Part shown: one piece after another, positions 1 to 12,337 of the stretch
Layout of the letters: each line of letters begins with the position of its first letter
Numbering within the stretch: the stretch's first letter is position 1
Source of the DNA: Mytilisepta virgata
Taxonomy: Eukaryota; Mollusca; Bivalvia; Mytilida; Mytilidae
DNA length: 64,000 nucleotides
Assembly (NCBI GenBank): GCA_028015205.1
Contig: JAPWFG010000024.1
Span: 682,001 to 746,000 of the forward strand
Direction: 5' to 3'
Translations under genes and position numbers: made by a program
The notes under the pieces: model-generated
Told to the model about the DNA's origin: nothing
What the model saw: the letters and a program-made list of their open reading frames with translations, nothing else
The model's database searches: none

Positions 1-177
1 CTAATGTTCTTAATATAATGAAATCACATTCACATAGTTGCAATTTTACGCTCATGTATGTAAAATTAGTAGAGTAAAACATTAATGAAATACGACAGCA
101 TATTACATGGCATCCCTGAGTGCATATTTCATAAGCTTTAGAGCACGGGGGTAATCCTTGGCCGACACGTATATAAA

Positions 178-2015
178 CAAGAGGCTCTCAAGAGCCTGAA
201 TCGCTCACCTGGCAAACAATGCACTATAAACTAAATTAATATATTAATGTTTGTTGTAAATTAAACTGAGTATTAAAGATCATGTAAAATGCTGAAAATA
301 CCTTTAAAAGCCTTTTAAGAACCTCTGGAAAGAAATGGGCATGAGTTCTCCCTACGCTTAATTAAGATACAGTCATGGTCAATATGATGATTCACAATAC
401 AAAATACAAGCTTTAATTCATCTTCAACAATCATGCTACGTTTCATCCAAATCCCCCTAGTAGTTTCAGAGGAGAAGATGTTTGCAAATTTGTTAACAAC
501 GATGATGACGGACACCAAGTGATGGCAATTAAAAGCTCACATATTATGAAGTTTAATCATTGTTATACAACATTCTCATCATCACCATTCACTAAAGATA
601 CCATGTTTACTTTAATAAAAATCAAATATTGTTGAAATCCGAGCAAGTGTAAAAAATGGCGGGAAAATGGCAGACATTTAAAAATGGCCGTCCAAAACAA
701 ACTTTCATCATCACCATTCAACTCGGGATACCATGTTTACCTTGAAAGTAACTTTCATCTTCATTTTCTTTCTATAATTTAGGAAAAAATAGCAAAAAAC
801 AGCATTTTGACCCCTATGTTCTATTTTTAGTAAGGGCGGACATGTTTTTCCACCAATCACAAATCCAAGCATTAATTTTTTGCAGGATACCCTAGGAACA
901 ATCTAACCAAGTTTCATTTGCTTTTGAATAGTAGTTTCAGAGAAGAAGATTTTTGAAATAATAACATAAAAAAAGTCAAAAATGGGCAATAACTCTAACA
1001 TCAGTTGACAGATTTTCACGAAAATCAGCACACAGGTAGCTCTCATCATGCTGAACACTTTCAACAAGCCAGAATTTGCCATAACCTAATGATTTTTTTT
1101 AGATATTTGAGAAAAACTGTTATTTGACCCCTATTTTCTATTTTTAGTAACAGTGGCCATGTTTTTCGACGGATCAAAAATCGAAGCATAAACTTTGTGC
1201 AGGATACCCTACGGAACAATCATGCTAAGTTTTATCCAAATCCATTCAGTAGTTTCAGAGGAGAAGATTTTTGAATTAATAACATAAAAAAGCCAAAAAT
1301 GTCAAAAAAGGGCAATAACTCTAACATCAGTTGACAGATTTTCACGAAAGTCAGCACACAGGTAGCTTTCATCATGCTGAACACTTTCAACCTGCCAGAA
1401 TTTGCCATAACCTAATGATTTTTGAGATATTTGCGAAAAACTGTTGTTTGACCCCTATGTTCTATTTTTAGTAACAGTGGCCATGTTTTTCGACGGATCA
1501 AAAATCGAAGCATTAACTTTGTGCAGGATACCCTAAGGAACAATCATGCTAAGTTTTATCTAAATCCATTCAGTAGTTTCAGAGGAGAAGATTTTTGAAA
1601 TAATAACATAAAAAAAACCAAAAATGTCAAAAAAGGGCAATAACTCTAACATCAGTTGACGGATTTTCACGAAATTCAGCACACAGGTAGCTTTCATCAT
1701 GCTGAACACTTTCAACCTGCCAGAATTTGCCATAACCTAATGATTTTTGAGATATTTGCGAAAAACTGTTGTTTGACCCCTATGTTCTATTTTTAGTAAC
1801 AGTGGCCATGTTTTTCGACGGATCAAAAATCGAAGCATAAATTTTGTGCAGGATACCCTAAGGAACAATCATGCTAAGTTTTATCCAAATCCATTCAGTA
1901 GTTTCAGAGGAGAACATGTTTGGAAAATTGTTAACGACGACGACAGACGACAGACGACGACGACGGACGCCAAGTGATGAGAAAAGCTCACATGGCCTTT
2001 TAGGCCAGGTGAGCT
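178..2015 (+). repeat. R-family modular repeat, copy A
   Basis: Seven or more copies of this family lie in the window, all in + orientation. A copy begins near a GAGGCTC...GCTCACCTGG stretch and ends with CGGACGCCAAGTGATG, then GCTCACATGGCC and GGCCAGGTGAGCT. The two ends therefore form a short inverted repeat (GCTCACCTGG / CCAGGTGAGC). The interior is a tandem array. In this copy it is built mainly of ~320-bp units, with an earlier end-like block (GGACACCAAGTGATGGC) near 510-545 that suggests two joined copies. No protein is encoded; the 67-codon minus frame at 315-518 is chance. It is probably a non-autonomous mobile element; its class is not known to me. Confidence 0.7.
800..1925 (+). repeat. 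Tandem array of ~320-325 bp units
   Basis: The marker AGTTTCAGAG recurs at about 933, 1251, 1575 and 1900, giving spacings of 318, 324 and 325 bp. Each unit carries, in order, a run AATAACATAAAAAA, GGGCAATAACTCTAACATC, GTCAGCACACAGGTAGC, TTTGACCCCTATGTTC and CAGGATACCCTAAGGAACA. The last two full units differ at only a few positions; the first is more diverged and shorter. It forms the core of R-family copy A and has no coding frame. Confidence 0.85.
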
Positions 2016-2205
2016 AAAAAAATTAACAAATTGCTATAAAATCTGAAAGTCAATATTTATTTAAAAAAACAGAAGTCTAAAAGGCATGGAAGATATATGT
2101 TCACAAATTTTGCCATGAAAGGAAAGACCTGATAGTACTTTAGTTTAGATAAAATTGTTACCAGGGGCGGGTCCAGGTGTGGGCGTAATGGGCGTACGCC
2201 CCCCT

Positions 2206-2242
<37 letters not shown>

Positions 2243-4050
2243 AAAACTATATCGTCATCTGCTTATATTGTATTGAATATGGCAATTTATCATATTCATT
2301 AATTAAACACATACTCTAAAATATACATGTTCCAAGTGAGGAACCGTTACATTAGTGCATTTCACAATTATTTTATGTTTTTTAGCAAAAAAAAGGTCAA
2401 AAAAAGATGTTTCTTCTCTGTCTCAAACCTTATTCTTTCTATTAAATGGTCTCAAGAGGTATATATGTGATGCATTAAATAGTTAATTTGTAAATTGTAC
2501 TTGAATTTCAGTCCAGTCGTAGAGTTTTCTAAATTTAACCTTAAGCGTTACATTCATTAAAGAACATGATATAATTTGGCCTGATATTTGGCCCCATGAA
2601 TTCAAAAATTAAAAAGTAACGAAAAACCTACTCTCAGCTATCATTAAGTACTCTTAATATGTTGTATTTAAAGGAAAATTTTCTGCAAGAGGGGTAATAT
2701 GCTGTCGAATATAGCTAATTTTGAAGAACTCGTCGAAAAACACCAAATTCCACTCAGTTTTCGACCTTTGAATTTAATTTTTGATATGAGCAACAGACTT
2801 GCCGAAAAAGATATTTCAAGTCAACAGGTGATATATGAGCAAGTCTCCCTTTTTTAACCGGTTTTCTAGCGGGAAAAATCTGATTATGACATATGTAGCT
2901 TGGCATACCTGCATCGCTCAAACTTTTATTAAGATTATAAGCTTCCTTTCATAAGGGGTTGATATTCAATCTACAAAAGTACACCAATAGATCTGTTTTT
3001 CTTTTTAAAAAAACACTTACAGAAGGGAATATGTTTTGTTTTGCATGCTAAAATTTAATATTATATAACCTCGTGATTGCTAATTTTAAACTGGTTATTT
3101 CTTATAAAATAAATTTGATAAATTCGGATGCAAATGATTTGAACATGATCAGTTATTTTTATTGTTTATTTATACAGGGGGATGAGGGGTATGATAGCAA
3201 AAAATTATAAAATGTATCTTTTATTTTTCCAAAAAAGGTATGTCTCTTTTATTCCTGGAAAACTCAGTTCAATGATATAGACCAAATACAAGGATGGACA
3301 ATCATTGAACCTCCCATTCTCTTACAGATTAATGCACAAACCCCTCACTAATAAAACAAAAAATGTATCCAACAAATATATCTTAATTTATCTTGTAATA
3401 CAGATTCCCTGAGCAAGAGTCTTTGCTGAAAGTCTCGCAAATAAAGTTTAGGGTTTCATTAATAATTCACCCAGAGACTTGTATCTTTATAAACATACTT
3501 ATTGTGCTTATATTACATTTAATTATGCAACTTTTATAAATTAATTCTGTCAAAAACACGTATACACTACCACCGTAAATTGTTTTACGTCAACTGGATT
3601 AGTAGGTGCCAGTTCTTGACAAATCTTTTGAAATGTGAACAAGGTAAATACAAATTCAATCAGGCTTTTTTTTTGACAGCCGAAACCATATTGCAAGAGG
3701 AAACTTAAACCTTACCTTTAATTAAACTTAAAAATCTCTCTCTCTATGTATCTTGAATTCGGATTCATTTAACAAAAGTTACTATCGCTTTCACTGTTTA
3801 TACAAACAGTTCACTAACACTGAGATGACTACAAACATCCCTTCTCACCTGTTATCAGTTTAACAGTAGACCCGGATAAAAATTCTTTTGGTATATTTTA
3901 TTTGTACATGTATCATTATTGTTATACAGGAACCTATTTTCCAAAAGTTAATAAAATTTCTTTTTTACAGATTGCATTGTATATTAAAATGGCTTATTAC
4001 ATACCGTCATGACCGTATGCGTTGTACAAATTAGTCCAGAGTAAAATCAA
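2016..4050. repeat. Non-coding stretch with TE fragments
   Basis: No convincing exon is seen. At 2163-2245 a GC-rich block (CAGGGGCGGGTCCAGG, then GGGCGTACGCCCCCC) runs into about 30 A residues. It resembles the end of a DNA transposon, but no matching right end was found. At 2577-2850 lies a diverged copy of the left half of the element described at 16228-16797 (shared GATATTTGGCCCC, GCTATCATTAAGTACTCTT, TTTTGATATGAGCA). The rest is plain AT-rich sequence. Confidence 0.5.
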
Positions 4051-4244
4051 TGTCAAACTTAGCTTTTGTTTCGACTCTGCCATGTTACTTATCAAAGTAT
4101 TCATTCATCTGTAATATAAAACAAAATATCAGACCAGTGCAAATGATTGAATACAAAGACGATTGTTCATTTTCTTTTGTGCATTTTTCTTTACACTTAC
4201 GCAACGAAATCCTAAACCGTTTTCTGTCGAGCTGTCTTTAGACA

Positions 4245-4320
4245 AACTTTTCCTCGGTCGATACCGGAAACTTCTTGTGATGTATACTTCCGGAACGGTA
4301 TCGGTTTTCGTGATCCGCAT
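4245..4320. other. GC-richer inverted repeat with two CCGGAA sites
   Basis: CGATACCGGAAACTTC and ACTTCCGGAACGGTATCGG face each other across ~10 bp. CCGGAAGT is the core of ETS-factor sites, so this could be a promoter fragment or simply a small hairpin element. A 63-codon minus-strand frame runs through it (4129-4320), but nothing supports it as an exon. Confidence 0.25.
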
Positions 4321-4574
4321 TAATTAATTAGGGGTAATTAGCAAAACGCGGAAACAATTGCGTATGTACTGATAAAAGTTTTAAACTGCACAATGGTCTC
4401 ATACTTCTGATATATAAAAGTCGCACGTCGCATTTGTTGTTGAAACGGCAACCCGGCTAACAAAAATTTGTCTCATTCTTTTAGTAGTATTAATTTATTG
4501 TCCTTTGAGATATTAAACAACCTACACTTGTTAAGACATAATTTTGAAAGGGAATAAACTAAGACACATTCAAC

Positions 4575-5190
4575 CACAGTTTGGTCTCAATGGGCCAATT
4601 GCTTTCAGATGAGAAGACCTTCCAAGAATTTTCCCATAGGGTCCTATGTTAAACGAAGTTCGGCTTTGGCAGCCATCTTGGTTGACAGTCAGGGTTATCA
4701 GTCGAAACGATGACTATTTAAGGCCTAGGACCATTGCTCTAAATCTTGTTCCAAATAGGCAAATGGTTCCAGAAAAAAAGACTTGTATATGATTTTTTCC
4801 TTAGGATCCTATGTTGAACTAATTTCGGCTGAGTCCGCCATCTTGGATGATAATCATGGTCATCGGACACAGTTCTGAAAGAAGACAATCTTAGGACCAT
4901 CGCTGCTACAAATGTAAGTATGGTTCCAAATGGCTAAGCGATTTAAGGCCAACAATTATTTAATTGATTTTCCCATAGGTCACATTTTAAACTAAGTTCG
5001 GCTTTGGCGGCCATTTTGATTGACAGTCAAGGACATCAGACATACATTTGGTTTTTAATTCTAAAATAGGACCATCTACGGACCATGTCTGCCAAATCTG
5101 GTTCCAATTGGCCATATAGTTTTAGAAAAGAAGATTTTTAAATAGATTTACCCTTAGGGTCCATGTTAATCTATGTTCTGCTGTGATGGC
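4575..5190 (+). repeat. R-family core array without clear ends
   Basis: About four degenerate ~165-180 bp units. The block TCCTATGTTAAAC (or variants) recurs near 4641, 4806, 4979 and 5158, each followed by TTCGGCT...GGC.GCCATCTTGG and a GTCATCGGAC-like stretch. The same 160-bp unit makes up copies C, D and G. The conserved ends of the family are not visible here. Confidence 0.6.
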
Positions 5191-5220
5191 CAACTCTATT
5201 ATAATTATTATTTTATTGTT

Positions 5221-5226
5221 TTCATA

Positions 5227-5259
<33 letters not shown>

Positions 5260-5262
5260 CAA
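5221..5262. repeat. (ATT)n microsatellite
   Basis: A run of about nine ATT triplets near 5226-5258, flanked by looser T/A-rich triplets up to ~5330. Simple-sequence repeat. Confidence 0.9.
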
Positions 5263-5459
5263 TGTATTTAGAATGTATATTGTTGATATTTAATAATACG
5301 ATTATTATTTGGAGACTTGTTGTTGTTTTTGCTGTGTTTCTTATTATTCTTATCATTTTATTCTTCTTTTCTTCTTGGCAACCTTGAACTTGTCCTGGCC
5401 ATAATTGGTAAAATAGTTATATTAGGACATTAAAATTCACATTAATTGGATAAAAATTC

Positions 5460-6080
5460 AGATATCCACCCTATAGCAACATATTTTCTTACGCCTTATG
5501 AGGAGATGCATTCGTTGATGTATATGGGAGGTCCCTAGGGGCTAAGCCCCGCCCCCTTAAAATAGATTTGTCTTTTTAACTTTGAAACCTTTGGGATTCT
5601 TACCCTATAGCCATATATATTGTTACTCCTTATGTGAAAATCAATTCATTGATTTATTAAGAGGGTGTACCTAGCCCCCTCAAAATATATTTTTCTTTAT
5701 AATTTAAAAAATTTTGAGATCGCCTATAACCTATATATTCTTACTCGTTATTGGAAGACGCTTTCATTGACGTATATTTGGATCACTTGGGGTATATGCC
5801 TCACCCCTCCTAACATGTTTGTCTTTCTAACTTTCAGACCTTTATGATCCTAACCCTATAACTATACACATTCTTACTCATTTTTTGGAAGACCCATTCA
5901 TTGATGTATACTTGAGGTTCATAAGGGGGTATTTGTCTATTTGTCTTATAACTTTGAAATCTTTGAGATCACAAAAAATTTAATGATAAATATTCTTACT
6001 CCATATGGGAAGATGCAGTTATTGATGTTAATTTTGGGAGGTCCCTGGGGTAGGCACCACCCGTCAATATAACACGTTTC
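5460..6080 (+). repeat. Divergent tandem array, ~128 bp unit
   Basis: About five units. The words TTGATGTATAT(A), or close variants, occur near 5515, 5650, 5768, 5898 and 6025, giving spacings of 118-135 bp. Each unit also carries CCCTATA, TTCTTACTC, GGAGGTCCC-like and AACTTTGAAACCTTT words. The units are well diverged, so the array is old. No coding frame spans more than one unit. Confidence 0.75.
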
Positions 6081-6927
6081 AATGACACGGAAATGGCTTA
6101 GGTCTCAACCGTAAATGTTGGCCCTCCTTATGGGAAGTCAAATGCAAGAGTTGCTTGTTGGGGAACTGTGTTTGGGAGAATGAGTGTTGGAATCACAACA
6201 CAGTTATTTCTTGTTATAATTTTATTTTTAAACGGAGACAAACATGCCAAAATACATTATTCCAGGTTTCAAACGTTTATTGGGTTTCACGCATTTAAGT
6301 TTTGCGTCGGAAACCATCCATCGTCCATGCTTCCAGCTCTGTTACATCTTTTTAATAATTTACATAAACTGTCGACACTGGATAATATCTCTTAAACTTT
6401 CTCCTACAAGCGACATTTTATTTATCTTTTTTCATAGTTAGGATATATGAGAGTTATTGTGTGGACATTTTGTTGTGCAGCCATTTTGTTTTCCTCTATG
6501 AGACGGTTGGCAAAGGACACGCTATTGAAAAGCTTTTCAGTTCGTTTTGCTAGTTATTGTATGTATTACATTTGTGTACATTGTAGTTGGTAACATAAAT
6601 TGAATACTTATACGAGGACATTCAGTCGAGTGATTGATAAAGGTCAAATCACTTTAAATTGATATACCGCTTTCGAAAAACAAAATGACCAAACATTTCC
6701 TTGTTATAAACAATTTCAATTGGTCATATAAGCGAAAATCCAAGAACGATAGGAAATTATTAGTATGAATCAGTCTTGACAATAGTATTCATATATTTTT
6801 ATTTAAATGTGTTGATTCATCTCATTAGTTTCCTTATCAAATTAATGGTACATCACAGCAAAACAAGGCGACAAATTCTTTGGAAATTAATATCACCATT
6901 AGATAACTATGTGAAGGACAATTGGAA
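6081..6927 (+). other. Upstream region of the Ig receptor gene
   Basis: No repeat is obvious in the ~850 bp before the predicted start codon. An AT-rich TATATTTTTATTTAAA stretch near 6790 could serve as a TATA-like element, but no initiator or transcription start can be fixed from sequence. Untranslated 5' exons further upstream cannot be excluded. Two overlapping 65-75 codon frames at 6168-6441 look like chance. Confidence 0.3.
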
Positions 6928-6967
6928 ATGAAATTCTTTTTTACGATTTTATTTTCCACCGTGCAAG
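6928..6967 (+). CDS. Ig receptor exon 1: signal peptide
   Basis: ATG opens MKFFFTILFSTVQ; the last base of the exon (G) begins a codon finished in exon 2 (GCT, Ala). A Lys followed by a short hydrophobic stretch and an A/S junction is typical of a secretory signal peptide. The donor is G|GTAAGC, phase 1. This ATG was chosen because the following residues form a signal and the phase matches exon 2. Cleavage would fall near Ala14, before the mature SKCVDD N-terminus. Confidence 0.75.
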
Positions 6968-8085
6968 GTAAGCAAAATAACAGTATTCCTATCTTAAAAC
7001 TTTGTCTCCATTTTTAATGACCGTGGTACAGAAAGTAGTTTTAAAATATAATCAAGGTAGTGAAATAATGTTCCTTTTCCATTTTGTATCAGGTTTCAGA
7101 ATATCCCAATTTCAATTATCTAACTGAAATGGGATGTTTTACCCTAATTCATATATAATTGTATGCCTAGAGAAAACTTGCTTATTCTTTTGTGCAAAAA
7201 ACGATTCATCCGTTGTACTTGAAGACAAAAATATTTAAAAGCGACACATTAACGAAAACGACGAAAAGGAAATTAAAGTGACCAAATGTTTAAAGCTAAA
7301 AGATCTCTGGACAAAGCAATGCATGGGTCAGTAACGCCTATTTGTCCTAAAATTCATCATGTTTTGTAGCAATGAATTAAAATTATCAGTTTCGGGATAA
7401 TTTGGAACTACTACCAACCGAGTTGGTGAATAATTCAGTTAAAATGAATTAGGGCTACTTTCCTTTGTACAATGTACAAATGTATGCCTCACTAATTATT
7501 TGGCAACCTAAAAATGTTCAAAATTAATACTATATCATCATGATCGTAAACGATAACAACATTTAAACATACTTATAAAAAAATACCTTGTTTTAATTCT
7601 AAAAGTCGTGAATTAAGAGGCTGTTCTGATCAATCGGCAAATCACTCAGAACCAAAACAATTTTTCATTCAAATGAAAGAGGATGTACTCAGGTAGAGCA
7701 AAAATCTTGATTCAGTTTCTTGAATCAGTTCTTAGTACACATCACAATTAAAACGTACGCAAATATCCTCGTAAGCGCTATTCAGGTATGAAGTGTATTT
7801 TGGTAACTTTTAGAAAGTATTGTAAAGCATATAATAGACTGTTGAAAGGTATTAGACTCTTTGAAAATGACCCAATGGCTGAAAAAAAATTGTGGTAAAT
7901 GGCCATACATGTACTTATTTTCAACAGATATTACATGTTAAAAACATATATGAAATAACCACTTCTTTTCCGTCCCTTGAAAATTGAACATGCGTGTATG
8001 TCTTCTATTTAGTGATATTTTAATACACAATCTACATGTATTTCAAATATTAAATTCACATTGTTGTGGGTTGTACATTGAAAAG
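6968..8085 (+). other. Intron 1, first part: no feature seen
   Basis: Plain AT-rich intron DNA. No exon-like frame, tandem array or transposon end was recognised between the exon 1 donor and the hairpin at 8086. Confidence 0.5.
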
Positions 8086-8213
8086 ATATATAATGGCTGG
8101 GTATATGCAAAAATACCAGTCGAGAGACTGCAAAATTTCTCGAGCCGTCCCGAGAGGGATATTTAGTCTCGGGACTGGTATTTTTGAATATACCCCTCCC
8201 AGTCATTCTATAT
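8086..8213. mobile_element. Hairpin element (~128 bp)
   Basis: ATATAATGGCTGGGTATAT near the left end pairs with ATATACCCCTCCCAGTCATT near the right end, continuing inward through AAAAATACCAGTC / GACTGGTATTTTT. The centre (GAGAGACTG ... GTCTCGGG) is itself partly self-complementary. Such a long imperfect stem is typical of a fold-back MITE. No target duplication is clear. The two opposed 60-65 codon frames here are by-products of the palindrome. Confidence 0.65.
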
Positions 8214-8631
8214 CTGTTTAATTACACCTGAAAACCAGAAAATGTTAACGGATTGCTTATGTGATATTGAGTCAGTGGATGGAATGAAACAAAAAGATAC
8301 TGCGATACCAAAATTTGCAGGACGCCGCCTCTGCTTCAACAACCGACATTTCGTTTTATGTAATTGTCGCAACATCTAATGTTCATGTACCTTACGAAGA
8401 GAGATCACAATCGAAGTGTCCCGAAGTGATATTCTAATTTGTGTGTGCATTGCACTGAAGTTTAGATCATACATGTATATGACGTCACCAAAAACAATTT
8501 TGACGTTGCAGAATATCTTTCCGTATCTTTTAAGACATACCGAACGACAAATGTAAACAAGAGTGCAAACCTCTTAAATGATGCGCATATTTAAGAAATA
8601 AATAAGATATTGGAATTTTTTGGAAATATGA

Positions 8632-9853
8632 ACTAGAGGCTCAGCTGAGCATGTATCGCTCACCTGGCCTTTATTAAGCAATTACAAAATGTAAGCTCTT
8701 TTGTATCCATAAGGCTATTAAAGGAACGCAAAATGTAACAGTAACCTTGATATTTGACCTTTGACCTACAACTTCTGTCCTTCCATATGCGATTCCTGTC
8801 AACTTTAGTTACAGTCTGCCCATCAGTTCCTGACAAAAACGACAAAAAAGCTTGTTCCGATATTGATTCAATGGAAACTTTAAACAACCAAAGACGTCGG
8901 TTGTTCAGATGAATCTCAACCAAAAGTGGATTGTTTGTAGAGGGTACTGTCGTCATCAATCCTGCAATTCCAAAACATTTCATAATGTAGTTTCAGAGGA
9001 GATTTTTGAAAATTGGCCAATCAAAATCAAAGATGGCCCCATGGCTGCCGTCTGTTCATCTAACAGGAACCAAAGGTAAATAGTTGGTAGAGGTCCTTCC
9101 ATAAATCATTCCGCCAATTTTGGTTACAATTTGCTCATTAAATCTTAAGCAAACGACTAATCAAACCCTTTCCCGTTTGGATTCAATTGAAACTTTGAAC
9201 AACTTAGCCGCAAAGGTGGAAATCAAATAAAAGTCCTTCCATACATTATTCCTGCCAACTAGGGTTACATTCTGTCCATTACTTCCTAAGCAATATGGTT
9301 TCAATGGAAACTTTGAACAGCCGCAGCAATCGTTTGAGCAGATGAATCTCAACCAAAGACGGTCGTTTGTAGAGGTATTGTTGTCATCAATCCTGCAAAG
9401 TTACGAAACATTTCTTCATGTTGTTTCAGAGGAAAAGATTTTTCGAAAATTGGTCAATCAAAATCAAAGATGGCCTCTGGTGGCCATGTTGTTCATCCGT
9501 CCGAAACCTAAGGTAGAAACTAAATAGAGGTCCTTCCGTACATTATTTCTGCCAACTTTGGAAACACTCTGCACATTAGTTCCTAAACAATTGACAAAAA
9601 AATCTTTTCCCACATGGTTTCAATGGAAACTTTAAACAGCTACAGCCGTTGTTTGAGGAGATGAATCTCAACTAATGGTAGATCGTTTGTAAAGGGCCTT
9701 CCATACATCATTCCTACCACGTTTTGTTAGAATCCACCAATTAGTTTCAGAGGAAAAGATCAAAATGTGAATAATACGGACGACAGACGACGTACGCAAA
9801 ATTGATGATATACGCTCTCATGGCATATACAATGTAAGCCAGTTGAGCTAAAA
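8632..9853 (+). repeat. R-family repeat, copy B
   Basis: It starts AACTAGAGGCTCAGCTGAGC ... ATCGCTCACCTGGCC and ends GACGACAGACGACGTACGC ... CCAGTTGAGCTAAAA. The core units carry GGTTTCAATGGAAACTTT, GTTTCAGAGGA(A)AAGAT and TCAATCAAAATCAAAGATGGC, a different unit type from copies A and C. The frames of 60-107 codons inside are not conserved between units. It lies in intron 1 of the Ig gene, in the same orientation as transcription. Confidence 0.7.
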
Positions 9854-10019
9854 ATGACAAAAATTTCAGTATAATACTTCTTTAATTTGAATCGAAACAA
9901 AATTAAACATAACAGCTAAAATTCCACAAAGTCATCATCTAGAACGTGATATACATGTATCAAACTATTTGGTCCCTTAACGGTCCATTTATCTTTAGAA
10001 CTAAGCTCATACGACAATA

Positions 10020-10330
10020 CATAACAAAGAAAATAAATGGAAATGGTGAGCAGTCAAAAGGGGCATAAAACGACTTAAATGTATAAAATGTATAAAATAT
10101 ACAAGTCAAACAAAACCAAATATAAAATCATAAAAAAGCAACAATCAAACTAAAAGGTTAAAAATACCTAATGTTTCGAACAATATGGTCTTGATCACGA
10201 GCATGTATAAAATAAAAATAAAAAGGTGTTGACTCTTTGAAACCCAGAGGAGGACTGAGTCCGTACATTTATCTTTAGTATTTTTGCTCTTTTATCCCAT
10301 GCCAATACCGAGGTTGCGTTATGATTAACA
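10020..10330. repeat. Q repeat, copy 1
   Basis: It shares an ordered set of words with 46920-47156 (and its duplicate at 51170-51406): AAAAATACCTAATGTTTCG / GAAATGCCCATTGTTTCG, CAATATGG / CAATATGAC, TATAAAATA, and GTTGACTCTTT. It is an interspersed repeat of unknown class, ending about 100 bp before exon 2. No protein is encoded. Confidence 0.5.
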
Positions 10331-10434
10331 AGCAATCTTTGACTACATGTCTAACTAATCTAAGGAATACTGTGTATTTTACAATATTTTCAGTTTCTTT
10401 GTTTTATATGTTGCTGTTTATTGTACAATTTCAG

Positions 10435-10782
10435 CTTCGAAATGTGTAGACGATGATTGTTACTCGAGAGGTACTTGTATTGAGAATAATGAAACAGTAT
10501 TTGTTTTGCAAGAATCAACAATTTCACTGCAATGCAAATTGCAATACAAAAACGAAGAACAAATAATCTGGACCCGAAAAAATCAGAATCGTGTGAAAGA
10601 AACCTTATCGATTGGAAATAGTTTGAACAATAACATAACAGGAAATAGTATAATAACGTCTAAAGAGAATGGTTCGATCTTGGAAATACGCAACATAGCG
10701 AAATATGACAACGGGATATATTGTTGTGAATTCGATCAAAGAATGAAAGTTAACGAAAAATGTACCACACTGACATTGATTG
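10435..10782 (+). CDS. Ig receptor exon 2: N-terminal Ig-like domain
   Basis: The acceptor is TACAATTTCAG and the donor G|GTAAGA; the exon is 348 nt, phase 1 at both ends. It encodes residues 14-129, beginning SKCVDDDCYSRGTC, a small Cys-rich N-terminus with three Cys in 14 residues. The Ig fold follows: B-strand Cys in ISLQCKL, core Trp in IIWTRK, and F-strand YDNGIYCCEF, the classical DxGxYxC with an adjacent extra Cys. A long C'-D region rich in Asn and Ser suggests a V-type fold. N-glycosylation sequons are present (NNIT). The extra cysteines could make a further disulfide or a dimer contact. Confidence 0.85.
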
Positions 10783-10821
10783 GTAAGAATTTCTACATAT
10801 TTTAAATCTTTACATTTAAAT

Positions 10822-11600
10822 ACATGAGTCTCCCAGGAGCCTGTATCGATCACCTGGATTCAAGTTGCCAATCAACACCCAGAACAGCACCTAGGAAACA
10901 AACGTCTGTATTATGGGACATAATCCTGAAAGAGGACAATCTAATAAGCATGGCTGTCAATTATGGTTCCAATTGGCTATGTGCTTTCAGACAAGATTCT
11001 TCAAATGAATTTTTCCATAGGGTCCTATTTTAACTAAGTTCAGCTATGGTGGCCATCTTTGTTGACAGTCTGGGTCATTTGACCAAATTCTGAAAGAGGA
11101 CCACCAAAGGACCATTTCTGCCAAGTTTGGTTTCAGACAAGAAGATTTTTTATAATATTCCCATAGGGTCCTATCTTAAACTAAGTTCGGCTGTGGCAGC
11201 CTTCTTGGTTGACATTCAGGGTCATTCTAGAACCGTCCTCTCTGACAGAATAGTTGAGGGGTTAGAACTAATCTCAACAGTCAAATCGGCTGTGGTGGCC
11301 ATCTTGGTTGACTTTCTGGAACTGGGTCATCGGACACCATTCTGAAAGACGACATTTGAAGGACCATTTCTGCCAAGTCTGGTTCCAACTGGCTGTGTAG
11401 TTTCAGACAAGAATATTTCTAAATGAATTTTCCCGTAGGGTCCTATGTTAAACTATGTTCGGCTGTGGCGGCCATCTTGGTTGACTGTGCGGGTCATCGG
11501 ACATAAAAAGGAAAGAGGACATTTTTTTGTAGTTTTGAACGGGCGGACGGATTGACGATGGACGCAAAGTGATGGCAAAAGCTCGGGGGAACTAAAAACT
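10822..11600 (+). repeat. R-family repeat, copy C
   Basis: It begins CAGGAGCCTGTATCGATCACC and ends GACGATGGACGCAAAGTGATG ... AAAGCTCGGGGGAACT. The core has ~150-160 bp units marked by GGTTCCAATTGGCT, TTTCAGACAAGA, TTTCCCATAGGGTCCTAT and TGGCGGCCATCTTGGTTGAC. It starts only 40 bp after the exon 2 donor. The 69-99 codon frames inside are fragments of the repeat. Confidence 0.72.
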
Positions 11601-12337
11601 GTCATATCTGGATTGTATTTTCAATGTATGTCGGCCATGTTGTTTTATCACTTTCAACAACTGAACATGATCAGAAAATATTAAATTAAAACGTCAATTT
11701 AAATATACGCTACTCGTATGATTTATTCAATGAAAATTCTGCTTATGTATAATATGATTTGCAAAGGGAGTGCATGACTTTTCAGAGATAGACTACAAGG
11801 TTAAATATGTACATGATTTCCCGTTCTGTCCACTTTGAAATAATATTTGGTAAAGGACAGTGTTGTCAGAAATGAATGCATTCGAAACTAAATGAATAAT
11901 GTTAAGCTTTCGTTCATTATTTATTTTTTGTTTTTATTTAATGTTTAAAAAATATCCAAATTGTTAAAAAAACACTTTCTATTTCTAAAACACACTACAT
12001 TCTAAATCAACATTACACCAGAAATTTTTGTATAAGCTCTGCTGCAGAAAGAGTGAAGAAGGCAACAAATAAGAATAACATGCAGGAAAATCAACATGTG
12101 ATTAAATACACAAGTATATCTCAAAATGCATTCCAGGGAAGAAACTATTATCTAACTATTTTGTACATGCACACGCCATATGTAGGTTTGACTGTACAAG
12201 TGACAAGAGCTTTTGTTTCAAAAGCTAAGATGCCCTTTCACTCCCCCTTTTTTTTTGCCTAAAGTGGTTTGTGCGATAGGCAGTAGTTTTCAAATTATGA
12301 TCTGATACTTGTTCATCATAAAAAAAAGTTTAACAAA
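11601..12337 (+). other. Intron 2 segment: no feature seen
   Basis: AT-rich intron DNA between R copies C and D. A 69-codon frame (12053-12262) has no recognisable motif and no splice context. Confidence 0.4.

Noticed and set aside
800..1925. CRISPR-like array
   Set aside because: The units are ~320 bp direct repeats with no short-repeat/spacer structure, in a eukaryotic context.
2163..2245. GC-rich block with poly-A as a processed retrocopy end
   Set aside because: No coding sequence precedes the A run, and CAGGGGCGGGTCC looks more like a DNA transposon end; without a partner end I do not annotate it as a separate element.
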